NCBI RefSeq assembly: GCF_900637195.1
Contig: NZ_LR134356.1
Span: 3,968,001 to 4,032,000 of the forward strand
Length of the DNA: 64,000 nt
Source of the DNA: Mycolicibacterium aurum
Lineage (GTDB): Bacteria; Actinomycetota; Actinomycetes; Mycobacteriales; Mycobacteriaceae
Direction of reading: 5' to 3'
In this document: piece after piece, positions 29,690 through 37,894 of the stretch
Numbering within the stretch: the first letter of the stretch is position 1
How the letters are laid out: each line of letters begins with the position of its first letter
Translations under genes and position numbers: made by a program
Notes under the pieces: generated by a model
The model's input: only the letters and a program-made list of their open reading frames with translations
Database searches by the model: none
What the model was told of the DNA's origin: nothing

Positions 29690-30196
29690 TCAGCGCGCGG
29701 ACCGCGGCGTGAGGAATGCGGTGCACATCTTGCGCAGGTCGACGAAGCCGCCGAACGCGGAGGTGGGCAGGTTCGCGCAGCCGCTGGCCGTCGCGGTGGC
29801 CGGGGTCGAGACGGGGGCCTGCGCCACGGGAGCCTGAGTGCCCCACACCTGGGCGGCCATGCCCTTGGCGCCGCACTTCGGCCACGCCTTGAGGCCCTGC
29901 GTGCGCAGCACGTTCTCGGCCACACGGATCTGCTCGTGCCGCGGCGCGGCCGCCGGGCTCCCGACACCGCCGTTGGAGGCCCAGGTCGCCGGCTTGAACT
30001 GCAGGCCGCCGTAGTGACCGTTGCCCGTGTTGATCGACCAGTTGCCGCCCGATTCACACTGCGCGATGGCGTCCCAGTTGACGGAATCGGCGTGTGCGGT
30101 GGCGGACGTACCGTCCATCGCCATCGGCACGACGGCGAGAGCACCGGAAATGGCGGCGGCCATCAAACCCTTGCTGACAATCTTGCGAACGTTCAT
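29690..30196 (-). CDS. Resuscitation-promoting factor, secreted
   Basis: 168 residues from the ATG at 30196. A signal peptide of about 36 residues ends at AHA before DSVNWD. The lysozyme-like Rpf domain follows (WDAIAQCESGGNWSINTGNGHYGGLQF) with the catalytic Glu in CESGG and a cysteine pair near its ends (QCESGG, KCGAKG). A 50-residue Ala/Pro-rich tail ends with two further Cys. Rpf proteins cleave peptidoglycan and restart growth of dormant cells. It sits at the position of rpfE in M. tuberculosis, but a second rpf gene lies directly upstream. Confidence 0.93.
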   Translation of the reverse strand: MNVRKIVSKGLMAAAISGALAVVPMAMDGTSATAHADSVNWDAIAQCESGGNWSINTGNGHYGGLQFKPATWASNGGVGSPAAAPRHEQIRVAENVLRTQGLKAWPKCGAKGMAAQVWGTQAPVAQAPVSTPATATASGCANLPTSAFGGFVDLRKMCTAFLTPRSAR

Positions 30197-30217
30197 CTCT
30201 GCGGTCCTTCCCCGACC

Positions 30218-30297
30218 GTTATGACTCAAAGGCCCGCAGGTGAAGCGTTGCGTTTCCACGCTGCGGCTACCTGCACTGTCGGGTGATGCGCATCACC
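30218..30297 (-). promoter_or_regulatory. CRP-like site and promoter of the downstream rpf gene
   Basis: GGTGATGCGCATCACC at 30282-30297 is a perfect 16-bp palindrome with the CRP core GTGA-N6-TCAC. A -10-like CATAAC lies at 30218-30223 on the minus strand, 69 bp from the centre of the palindrome. CRP is known to act on rpfA in M. tuberculosis. An imperfect stem CGGTC...GACCG encloses the AAGGA ribosome-binding site of the gene. Confidence 0.6.
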
Positions 30298-30384
30298 TGT
30301 TACCGAAGAGGCGAAAGTTTTAGTCGTTACTTAACTGACGTAAGAGGCCTCTGAGAGAAATGGGGTTCACTGTGCCGAAAAACG

Positions 30385-30419
30385 AAAAGGCGGTATCGGC
30401 TGAGCCGATACCGCCTTTT
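30385..30419 (-). terminator. Bidirectional intrinsic terminator after the upstream rpf gene
   Basis: Sixteen-base perfect arms (AAAAGGCGGTATCGGC and complement) with a 3-nt loop; A- and T-tracts at both ends let it work on either strand. It lies 13 bp after the rpf stop at 30433 and separates the two rpf transcripts. Confidence 0.92.
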
Positions 30420-30432
30420 CCATGTCTGTGCG

Positions 30433-30768
30433 TCAGCCGCGTCCACCGCAGGTCGGCCACGCGCCGATACCCTGCGACTGCAGGACGTTCTCGGCCACGC
30501 GGATCTGCTCCTCGCGGCTGGCCGCGTGCGGCGATCCGGCGCCACCGTTGGACTGCCAGGTGCCCATCGTGAACTGCAGGCCGCCGTAGTAGCCATTGCC
30601 CGTGTTGATCGACCAGTTACCGCCCGACTCACAGGCGGCCACAGCATCCCAGTTGACGCTGTCCGCATTCGCAGTTCCGGCCGCCAGTCCAGTGATCGCA
30701 GCCATCGGAGCCACTGCAAGCGCTCCGGCGATGGTGGCCAGCCCAAACGTTGTGCGGATGTTCTTCAA
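30433..30768 (-). CDS. Resuscitation-promoting factor, short form
   Basis: 111 residues from a TTG start with AAAGGA upstream. Signal peptide of about 36 residues (ends ANA before DSVNWD) followed by almost nothing but the Rpf domain (WDAVAACESGGNWSINTGNGYYGGLQF, catalytic Glu in CESGG). It is one of the smallest Rpf architectures, lacking any tail. The mature domain is very similar to that of the neighbouring rpf, so the pair probably arose by tandem duplication and then diverged outside the domain. It has its own terminator and a long upstream region. Confidence 0.92.
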   Translation of the reverse strand: MKNIRTTFGLATIAGALAVAPMAAITGLAAGTANADSVNWDAVAACESGGNWSINTGNGYYGGLQFTMGTWQSNGGAGSPHAASREEQIRVAENVLQSQGIGAWPTCGGRG

Positions 30769-31799
30769 CTTCAGTCCTTTCGCCTAGCGCGCACCACTGA
30801 CACCCGCATGGACACAGAGATGTCCCACGGGCTCAAAGCCTGAATTCAGGCGGATTCATCGGGTCGTGCCGTCTCGGTCGGGCACGACAGGGGAGGTCGC
30901 TGAGAACCTGGCCGGATCCATCGATCCGGCGGCCGCGGGCAGCCGATAGCCGCCCCAACCCCACCTCACACGCTGGTTCGTGATTGTTGAGTTATTTGCT
31001 CCGTAAGAAGCTGTTAGGGACCGTACAAACCGATTTGGACAAAGTCATATCGGATTCTCAGGTGCGCCGCACAGATCACGGAATGATCACAAGTCGCTCA
31101 GTGCGGCGTTATAGCAGGTCACCGCAAAGTTTGACGGCGCAGTCGACGGACCATCCCCTTACTGCGGCAGTGAGTCAAATCACGGCGATTTTGTGAGCTG
31201 GACCACCCGCAGCACGCCGCCACAGGTCGCGGTGCAGCGCGAAATCGCCTCGGCAGCGCCACAACCCCGTCGGAAGGGCACATCCGACACCTGGCAGGTT
31301 CGCTACGGCCGGCCTGCGGCAGCCACATCAAAAGAGTTTTAGGGCAACACTTTTCGCCGCGCCTGTCGGTCATCGTGGGCGCGACATCACGTCGCGGAGA
31401 GCTCGACGGTCATCGCATACTCTCAATAATCCATCTGTTGCAACGCTTTTGATGGACCATCGGCCGATGGTCAGTCACCCGAGCGCCTCCCGCGCCGGAA
31501 CCCTAAGGCAACTTCGACGGTCCGGCCTCCAACGTTGCGTGAGTTCTCCGAAACGGAGGAGTTGTCAGCCGAATGCCGGACGCTGCATCGTCATCCGCGC
31601 CGAGAGAAGATCGTGCCATCTCCGGGGGGCGGCATCAGATCTGCTGCCGCACAGGCGACTTGGCATCGGAGCGCGGAGCGCAGGTCGGGGGCTGAGAATT
31701 TGTTCTCGTCCGCTAATCACAATCACACAACGGCATGAATTCAAGTCGTCGGATGGCAATAAGCGCCCTGGGAAAAGATCGATATCCGACACGAATTTG
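30769..31799. other. 1-kb gene-free regulatory region upstream of the short rpf gene
   Basis: No frame here looks like a protein; the 70-codon frame at 30984-31196 has no ribosome-binding site or coding bias. On the minus strand it holds a CRP-like site (31171-31184), a -10-like TATAAC (31108-31113) and then about 330 nt of leader rich in hairpins: CCGGATC-GATG-GATCCGG, GTCGTGCC with GGCACGAC, and the palindrome GCCTGAATTCAGGC. The stretch from 31200 to 31799, towards mobA, is less GC-rich than its surroundings in places, and I recognise nothing in it. Confidence 0.6.
31108..31184 (-). promoter_or_regulatory. CRP-like site and promoter of the short rpf gene
   Basis: GTGAGTCAAATCAC at 31171-31184 fits GTGA-N6-TCAC. 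A -10-like TATAAC sits at 31108-31113 on the minus strand, 67 bp from the site centre, almost the same spacing as at the neighbouring rpf gene (69 bp). That makes both sites more credible. The gene start is about 330 nt downstream. Confidence 0.5.
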
Positions 31800-32402
31800 C
31801 TATGCCAATCGCGGGGGCTGCACTGCCTCGAGGTCGGTGGGGGTGTTGACGTTCGCAAGCGCGGGCTGCTCGGGAAGCACGATGCGCTGGGTTTCGACGG
31901 CTTGGGCCAGCGCCCGCATGCTGCGGTGGCCAGCCTGAAGCAGCTCGGTGATGACGCCGTGCAGCGAGGTGCGGTAGATCCCGGCCAGATAATGGGTGCG
32001 ACCGTCCCACGGCAGCACCACGTCGGCGCTGAGCCGTTGGGCCGGGTCGGCAAGCAGGTCGATCACCTCGGTGGTGAGCGCAGGCATGTCCACCGCACAG
32101 ACGAAGGCGTACTCGCGACCCGCTTCTGCCGCGGCCCGCAGACCTCTGCCGGTGGCCAGCAGCGGCCCGACCCCGCGGATCTCGTCACGAAGCACCACGG
32201 CGTCGAGATCCGGAAGGGCCTGGCCGGGTGCGGCGATCACGAAGACGGGTTGGCAGCGGGCACTGATCACCGACACCACCCGCTCGACCAATGTGGGAGA
32301 TCCAGGAGCGCCGTCGTACGGAAGGGTGGCCTTGTCCCTACCCATGCGCCTGGAGGCGCCACCTGCGAGTACGACAGCGGCCAGCGGGAGCGAAGACGTC
32401 AC
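31800..32402 (-). CDS. mobA: Molybdenum cofactor guanylyltransferase
   Basis: 200 residues. The nucleotidyltransferase signature LAGGASRRMGRDKATLPYDG is at the N-terminus, with VCAVDMPALT for the metal-binding Asp region. It attaches GMP to molybdopterin to give the bis-MGD cofactor. It occupies the position of M. tuberculosis Rv2453c between rpfE and korB, on the minus strand. Confidence 0.92.
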   Translation of the reverse strand: MTSSLPLAAVVLAGGASRRMGRDKATLPYDGAPGSPTLVERVVSVISARCQPVFVIAAPGQALPDLDAVVLRDEIRGVGPLLATGRGLRAAAEAGREYAFVCAVDMPALTTEVIDLLADPAQRLSADVVLPWDGRTHYLAGIYRTSLHGVITELLQAGHRSMRALAQAVETQRIVLPEQPALANVNTPTDLEAVQPPRLA

Positions 32403-32433
32403 ACCGTGACGTTAGCGCAGCAGCTATCGGCAG

Positions 32434-33525
32434 TCAGCTAGTCGATTCAGCGACGTTCCAGGTGTCCTTACCGCGCAGCAGCGACTGCAGCGCGGCGGTG
32501 TCGTGGGCCTTCGCTTCGCGCGCCGCCGTGATCTGTGCACGCGCGGCATCGTCGTACGTGGGCTTGCTGACCTGACGGAAGATGCCCATGACCATGTGGT
32601 CCAGGTTCTGCTCTGACAGCCGGGACAGTGCGAACGCGTAGGCAGGGTCCTCGACCGTGGCGTCGTGCACCACGATCTCGTCGGCCGACACATCGGCGGT
32701 CTTGGCGGCTTCGAGCCCGAACCCGGACTTGACCACGCAGTATTCGCCGTCGGCGCCGAACGTGATCGGCTCACCGTGGCGGACGTTGATCAAGCGCTCC
32801 TCGGCACCCTCCTTGCGGAGGGCGTCGAACGATCCGTCGTTGAAGATCGGGCAGTCCTGCATGATCTCGACGAGCGCCGCGCCGCGGTGCTGGGCGGCTC
32901 CGCGCAGCACCTCGGAAAGGCCCTTGCGGTCGGAGTCCAGCGCGCGGCCCACGAACGTCGCCTCGGCGCCCAGGGCCAGCGAGACCGGGTTGAACGGGTA
33001 GTCCAACGACCCCATCGGGGTGGACTTGGTGACCTTGCCGGTCTCCGACGTCGGCGAGTACTGCCCCTTGGTCAGGCCGTAGATCCTGTTGTTGAACAGC
33101 AGGATCGTGATGTTGATGTTGCGTCGGAGCGCGTGGATCAGGTGGTTGCCGCCGATCGACAGTGCGTCCCCGTCACCGGTGACGACCCAGACCGACAGGT
33201 CCTCGCGGGCCAGCGCCAGACCGGTCGCGATGGTCGGTGCGCGGCCGTGGATCGAATGGAAACCGTAGGTCTCCAGGTAGTACGGGAAACGGCTGGAGCA
33301 GCCGATACCGCTGACGAACGCGATGTTCTCGCGGCGCAGCCCCAACTCGGGCAGGAAGTTGCGAATGGTGTTGAGGATGACGTAGTCCCCGCAGCCGGGG
33401 CACCAGCGGACCTCTTGGTCGCTGGTGAAATCCTTCGCCTTCTGCGGTTGGTCGGTCGTCGGGACCAGGCTCATCTTGGTCGACGCGGCCGTCAGACCCA
33501 GGTCATTGCCGATCACATCTGTCAT
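32434..33525 (-). CDS. korB: 2-oxoglutarate ferredoxin oxidoreductase, beta subunit
   Basis: 363 residues. Thiamine diphosphate-binding motif GDGDALSIGGNHLIHALRRN ending in NN, and an N-terminal iron-sulfur motif WCPGCGDY. With KorA it makes the CoA-dependent oxidative decarboxylation of 2-oxoglutarate to succinyl-CoA with ferredoxin reduction, an oxygen-tolerant enzyme in mycobacteria. Its ATG overlaps the stop of a 24-codon mini-ORF that bridges it to korA. Confidence 0.96.
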   Translation of the reverse strand: MTDVIGNDLGLTAASTKMSLVPTTDQPQKAKDFTSDQEVRWCPGCGDYVILNTIRNFLPELGLRRENIAFVSGIGCSSRFPYYLETYGFHSIHGRAPTIATGLALAREDLSVWVVTGDGDALSIGGNHLIHALRRNINITILLFNNRIYGLTKGQYSPTSETGKVTKSTPMGSLDYPFNPVSLALGAEATFVGRALDSDRKGLSEVLRGAAQHRGAALVEIMQDCPIFNDGSFDALRKEGAEERLINVRHGEPITFGADGEYCVVKSGFGLEAAKTADVSADEIVVHDATVEDPAYAFALSRLSEQNLDHMVMGIFRQVSKPTYDDAARAQITAAREAKAHDTAALQSLLRGKDTWNVAESTS

Positions 33526-33596
33526 GCGCGATCCGCCTTCGCTACTCGCTTGGTCGTCATGCGGCGATCCGCCTTCGCTACTCGCTTGGTCGTCAT
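33522..33596 (-). CDS. 24-codon mini-ORF bridging korA and korB, MIRU-like
   Basis: The ATG overlaps the korA stop by 4 bp (ATGA) and its own TGA overlaps the korB ATG by 4 bp. It encodes MTTKRVAKADRR and then the same twelve residues again with a final Ala. Such small frames, joined to both neighbours by overlapping codons, are the hallmark of mycobacterial interspersed repetitive units first seen between senX3 and regX3. It probably keeps ribosomes moving from korA to korB; a function of the peptide is unlikely. Confidence 0.7.
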   Translation of the reverse strand: MTTKRVAKADRRMTTKRVAKADRA

Positions 33597-33599
33597 GCG
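33528..33599. repeat. Perfect 36-bp tandem duplication at the korA-korB junction
   Basis: Units 33528-33563 and 33564-33599 are identical. The plus strand begins GCGATCCGCCTTCGCTAC and ends GTCGTCATGCG. The unit length of 12 codons keeps the bridging frame open at any copy number, and a further GTCATGCG half-end precedes the first unit. Confidence 0.95.
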
Positions 33600-35578
33600 T
33601 TCACTCCCACCGTCTCATCGCTTGCCGGGGCCTCGATGGTGGCCGCAGCCAGCCGGGCGAACTTGGCTTTTTCGAGTTCCTTCTCGCTGAGCGTGCCGTC
33701 GAGCGCGGATTCGATGATGCCCTCGACCTCGTCGGCGAGGAAGGCCATGCCTTCCACCTTGGTCACCGACTGGATGTCGACGAGGAACTTCCCGCGCAGC
33801 AGCAGAGCAAGCTGTCCGAGGTTCATCTCCGGCAGGACGACGTTGGGATAGCGGTTCAGTACGTCGCCGAGGTTGGCCGGTAACGGGTTGAGGTTGCGCA
33901 GTTGCGCGTGGGCGACGTTGATGCCCTTGTGACGTGCCCGCCGGCAGGCTTCGCCGATGGGGCCGTAGCTGCTACCCCAGCCCAGCAGCAGTAGCTCGGC
34001 CTCGCCGCTGGGATCGTCGACCTCCAGGTCGGGCACCTTGATGCCGGACACCTTCTCCTGACGCAGCCGAACCATCAGGTCGTGATTCTTGGGCTCGTAG
34101 GAGATGTTGCCCGAACCGTTGGCGGACTCGAGGCCACCGATCCGGTGCTCGAGCCCCGGCGTGCCGGGGATCGCGAACTGGCGTGCCAGCGTCTCCGGAT
34201 CGCGTGCGTACGGCGCGAACGGCTCGCCGGTCTTCGCGAAGGTGTGCTTGATCGGTGGGTAGGTGCTGACGTCAGGGATCTGCCAGGGTTCGGAACCGTT
34301 GGCGATGGCGCCGTCGGACAGGATGACCACCGGCGTGTGGTACTTGATCGCGATACGCGCGGCCTCGACGGCGACGTCGAAGCAGTCCGACGGCGACCGC
34401 GGGGCGATCACCGCAACCGGAGACTCGCCGTTGCGGCCGAACAACACCTGCAGCAGGTCAGCCTGCTCGGTCTTGGTCGGCAGACCGGTTGACGGCCCGC
34501 CGCGCTGCACATCGACGACGATCAGCGGTAGCTCGGTCATCACAGCCAGTCCGATCGCCTCGGACTTCAGCGAGATACCGGGCCCCGACGTGCTGGTGAT
34601 CCCCAGCGAGCCACCGTAGGACGCACCGATCGCCGCGCCGATGCCCGCAATCTCGTCTTCGGCCTGGAAGGTCATCACGTTGAAGTGCTTGTACTTGGAC
34701 AGCTCGTGGAGGATGTCGGACGCCGGGGTGATCGGGTAAGTACCGAGCACGATCTGGACATCACCGAGATGCCCCGCGGCCACGAGTCCGTAGGACAGGG
34801 CGGTGTTGCCGGAGATCTGCCGGTACTCGCCGGTCTTGAGCTTCGCGGGAGCCACCTCGTAGGTGGTGGCGAACGCCTCGGTGGTCTCGCCGTAGTTCCA
34901 GCCGGCCTTGAGCGCGAGCACGTTGGCTTCGGCGACGTCGGGCTTGCGGGCGAACTTCTCACGGATGAACGACTCGCTGTGCTCGAGCTCGCGCCCGTAC
35001 ATCCAGGACAGCAGGCCGAGGGCGAACATGTTCTTGGCGCGCTGGCCGTCTTTCTTGGTCGCGCCGATGGCCTCGACCGCGCCCAACGTCAGCGTCGTCA
35101 TCGCAACCGGCTGCACGACATAGTCGGACAGCTCGTCGTTCTCCAGCGGATTGGCGTCATAGCCGACCTTGGCCAGGTTGCGCTTGGTGAACTCGTCAGA
35201 GTTGGCGATGATCAGGCCGCCACGGGGCAGATCCGACACGTTGGCCTTCAGCGCGGCGGGGTTCATGGCGACGAGCACGTCGGGCCGGTCTCCCGCGGTC
35301 AAGATGTCGTAGTCGGCGATCTGGATCTGGAACGACGACACACCGGGCAGCGTGCCCTGTGGCGCGCGGATCTCGGCGGGGTAATTCGGTTGCGTCGCAA
35401 GATCATTGCCGAAGAGCGCGGCTTCGGTGGTGAAACGGTCGCCGGTGAGCTGCATGCCGTCGCCGGAGTCGCCGGCGAACCGGATGACGACCTTCTCGAG
35501 CTTCTGCCGGGGCGCGGCATCCGTCACGGCTTCGTCGCCATTGATACTGCCGTCAGAACCCACGACCCTGCCTCTCAC
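33593..35578 (-). CDS. korA: 2-oxoglutarate ferredoxin oxidoreductase, alpha subunit (gamma-alpha fusion)
   Basis: 661 residues. The N-terminal gamma-type domain (VVIRFAGDSGDGMQLTGDRFTTEA) is fused to the pyrimidine-binding alpha domain (GTYPITPASDILHEL; FQAEDEIAGIGAAIGASYGG) and C-terminal domain II. This fused layout is standard in actinobacterial KorA. Homologous position to Rv2455c. GTG codons a few residues in could also be the start. It is joined to korB through the MIRU-like mini-ORF. Confidence 0.95.
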   Translation of the reverse strand: MRGRVVGSDGSINGDEAVTDAAPRQKLEKVVIRFAGDSGDGMQLTGDRFTTEAALFGNDLATQPNYPAEIRAPQGTLPGVSSFQIQIADYDILTAGDRPDVLVAMNPAALKANVSDLPRGGLIIANSDEFTKRNLAKVGYDANPLENDELSDYVVQPVAMTTLTLGAVEAIGATKKDGQRAKNMFALGLLSWMYGRELEHSESFIREKFARKPDVAEANVLALKAGWNYGETTEAFATTYEVAPAKLKTGEYRQISGNTALSYGLVAAGHLGDVQIVLGTYPITPASDILHELSKYKHFNVMTFQAEDEIAGIGAAIGASYGGSLGITSTSGPGISLKSEAIGLAVMTELPLIVVDVQRGGPSTGLPTKTEQADLLQVLFGRNGESPVAVIAPRSPSDCFDVAVEAARIAIKYHTPVVILSDGAIANGSEPWQIPDVSTYPPIKHTFAKTGEPFAPYARDPETLARQFAIPGTPGLEHRIGGLESANGSGNISYEPKNHDLMVRLRQEKVSGIKVPDLEVDDPSGEAELLLLGWGSSYGPIGEACRRARHKGINVAHAQLRNLNPLPANLGDVLNRYPNVVLPEMNLGQLALLLRGKFLVDIQSVTKVEGMAFLADEVEGIIESALDGTLSEKELEKAKFARLAAATIEAPASDETVGVNA

Positions 35579-35682
35579 GTCCGGTCAAGCTGTGCCGCCA
35601 CGAGTCGCCGTGTGATGCCGCGACGAGCATGCCGCACCGACACGTAGTGGCTACCCAAATGTTTCTGTCACTGGGAGTACCG

Positions 35683-35744
35683 ATTATTGCACTGCTCTTA
35701 GGCAGCACGAAAAAGGGCGCACTGGTTACCCGCAAGTTAACTTG
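35683..35744 (-). promoter_or_regulatory. Candidate korA promoter region
   Basis: In the 293-bp gap before korA, a -10-like AATAAT (35683-35688, minus strand) lies about 105 bp before the gene. A perfect 12-bp palindrome CAAGTTAACTTG (35733-35744) sits 53 bp upstream of it. No good -35 box is visible. Confidence 0.35.
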
Positions 35745-35871
35745 GAGCGAAACCACAGCTCAAGACCGCCGCGACGCGCCCAAGTGCAAGATATTGTGGT
35801 CTTGGTCACTTTCTGGAGAATGTCATTCTCTAAGACTCAGGGTTGTTCGCCGGCCGGCACCCTCCGCGACG

Positions 35872-36720
35872 TCAGGCGAGTTGGGCGGACGCCACCCGAC
35901 GCCGGTTCTCCAGCTCCTCCGCGACGAGCTTGCTCGCCTGTTCGGCCGCCCGGCGCGGTTCGGCGCCTGCCGCGCGATTGGCGACGTAGCAGGCGGTGAA
36001 CATATCGCCGGCACCGGTGGTCTGCACGTCCAGGACGCGCCACGCGGCGGGTACGCGGGTGACAGTGCCTTCGGTGTAGATGTCGCAGCCCTCCGACCCG
36101 TAGGTCACCACGATCTCGGGGACCCCGAGGCGCTCGGCGACCGCAGCGTCGAATGGACCGTCGGCCACGACGACGGCCTCGTCCTCCGCCAGCTTGAGGA
36201 CGTCTAAGTGCAGCAGTAGATCGGGGGGGAAATGCCGGTCTTCGACCAGCGGTCCCAGGCGATCGGCCCGCACCAGGCCCTGCCCGTCGTAGGCGACGCG
36301 ATGTCCGCGCGCGGACAGTAACGCCAGCGTCTCGGCCGGAAAGTCCGTGCGCAACAGCGGGGCGAGATGCACCCACGTGGTGTCGGGGTCGGCGGCCTCC
36401 ACCTCGGCGGCGCCCCAGACCGGTCCGATCGCATCAACCGCCATGTGGCGGTGGTCGACGTCGTCGTAGTCCAACCGGAATGCACTCGTGCGATCCGACG
36501 GGAGCACCTCGACCAGACCGTTGAACCGTTCGCGCAGCGCGTCGAACAGCACGTGGTCGCGCTCGGCGCCCATGCCCACGATGCGGCCCGTGGCACCTGA
36601 GGCTTCGAGCGCCACACCCGCGAAGGAGGCGCACCCACCCGGGCTCCTCGGCCCACCGTTGATGATGTCGATCGCCAGGTTGCCCAGGACGGTCACCCCG
36701 TTGACAAGCTGTCGCGACAC
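35872..36720 (-). CDS. PfkB-family carbohydrate kinase
   Basis: 282 residues from a GTG at 36720 with AGGAG eight bases upstream; the frame runs on to 37995 but that part is a shadow of the lacI gene. Ribokinase fold: NLAIDIINGG ... GGCASFAGVALEASG at the substrate side and TTGAGDMFTACYVANRAAG with the catalytic Asp near the C-terminus. It phosphorylates a sugar or polyol. It lies 89 bp behind a lacI gene on the same strand, at the edge of the cyclitol locus, and is distinct from IolC at 49557. Confidence 0.88.
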   Translation of the reverse strand: MSRQLVNGVTVLGNLAIDIINGGPRSPGGCASFAGVALEASGATGRIVGMGAERDHVLFDALRERFNGLVEVLPSDRTSAFRLDYDDVDHRHMAVDAIGPVWGAAEVEAADPDTTWVHLAPLLRTDFPAETLALLSARGHRVAYDGQGLVRADRLGPLVEDRHFPPDLLLHLDVLKLAEDEAVVVADGPFDAAVAERLGVPEIVVTYGSEGCDIYTEGTVTRVPAAWRVLDVQTTGAGDMFTACYVANRAAGAEPRRAAEQASKLVAEELENRRRVASAQLA

Positions 36721-36809
36721 CGATCGATCTCCTGGAATTGGTCGGCGCGTTCTCGACACCGTGAGGGGCAAATGGTAGCGAGGATTCCTGTGATTCGACG
36801 ATTCCGCGG

Positions 36810-37814
36810 TCAGATCGGGACGTTGTACGGCGTGATCACCTGAATTGGGACCGGTCTGACCGGCTCGACGGGCAACGCCCCGCGCTCCTGCAGAATCAAC
36901 CGCAGCGCCAGGCGCGCGTCGGCGCGTAGATCGTTGTGCAGTACCGCCGAGATCCGGCCGTCGCGCAGCAGCCGCACGTTGTCGGCGTCGAGATCGTGGG
37001 CGACGAACACCTTGCAGGCGCGTCCGATCCTGTCGAATGCGGCGACGGTTGCCACGTTGCCGCCGCCCACCGAGTAGACCGCCTCGACTCCGGGATTGGC
37101 TTCGAGCGCCTCCAGCACCAGACGCTCGTTGGTCGCGTCGATGCCGTCGCTGCCGCTGACCTCGACAACGGATCGACCCGACGCGCGCAACGCCGAACGG
37201 AATCCGACCTCGCGCTCCCCCTCGCCACGAAACACGGTGCGGCTCAGCGTGATCAACACACCGGAAGGGGAACTGCCGAGCCATTGCTGCACCAGGTAGG
37301 CCGCCGTCACGCCGGCGCCGTGGTTGTCGATGCCGACATAGCCACACCGCGAACTTGCCGGCACGTCCGTCGCATACGTCACCACGGGGACCCCGGTGTC
37401 GACGAGACGGTCGATCGCCTCGGCGACCACCGGGTCGTCCTGGGCCTTGAGCACCACGCCGTGACTGCCGCGCAGACGCGAGAGGGCCTCGACCATCTGC
37501 GCCGTCGAGCCCGACTCCCAGAGATGGAACCGGGCCCGCACCATCGCCGGCGCGAACGCCGGCAGTTCGGCCTCGACGGCGGCGCGGAACGCATCCGAGA
37601 AACGCGTCGGGGTCTGCATGACGACGTCGATCAGATAGCGGCGCCCGTTCAGACGTAGTTGAGCCCGCTGTTTGTCCAGGTCGGCGATCGCCTGATTGAC
37701 CTCGGCCACGGTGTTTTCCCGCACCCCGGGCCGGTTGTTCAGGACGCGATCGACCGTCGCCTCGCTGAGCCCCGACTGCTGCGCGATCTCGCGCACCTTG
37801 TAGCGGTGTGGCAC
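36810..37814 (-). CDS. LacI-family regulator (first)
   Basis: 334 residues from a GTG. N-terminal HTH (YKVREIAQQSGLSEATVDRVLNNRPGVRENTVAEVNQA) with a sugar-binding periplasmic-type domain (GVPVVTYATDVPASSRCGYVGIDNHGAG; VFVAHDLDADNVRLL) as in CatR-like LacI members. It is divergent from the phytanoyl-CoA-dioxygenase operon with only 80 bp between starts, and upstream of the PfkB kinase. It most likely controls both in response to the substrate of that operon. Confidence 0.9.
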   Translation of the reverse strand: MPHRYKVREIAQQSGLSEATVDRVLNNRPGVRENTVAEVNQAIADLDKQRAQLRLNGRRYLIDVVMQTPTRFSDAFRAAVEAELPAFAPAMVRARFHLWESGSTAQMVEALSRLRGSHGVVLKAQDDPVVAEAIDRLVDTGVPVVTYATDVPASSRCGYVGIDNHGAGVTAAYLVQQWLGSSPSGVLITLSRTVFRGEGEREVGFRSALRASGRSVVEVSGSDGIDATNERLVLEALEANPGVEAVYSVGGGNVATVAAFDRIGRACKVFVAHDLDADNVRLLRDGRISAVLHNDLRADARLALRLILQERGALPVEPVRPVPIQVITPYNVPI

Positions 37815-37894
37815 TCGGGGCGCCTTCCTCGTGAGGTGTTTTTGATGGTTTTCTGCCGTTGATTGCGGTGCCGATCACAGCAAGACTAGCGGCC

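Noticed and set aside
30769..31100. c-di-AMP (ydaO-type) riboswitch before the short rpf gene
   Set aside because: The leader is structured, but I could not find the conserved core segments; left as an unassigned leader.
30984..31196. 70-codon frame upstream of the short rpf gene
   Set aside because: No ribosome-binding site, Ser/Arg/Thr-rich without motif, and it overlaps the CRP-like site and promoter of the opposite strand.
33528..33599. CRISPR-like repeat pair
   Set aside because: The copies are directly adjacent with no spacer, and they form an open coding frame between two genes.
37815..37894. LacI operator between the first lacI gene and the dioxygenase operon
   Set aside because: An operator is expected here, but no convincing palindrome stands out in the 80 bp, so none is reported.
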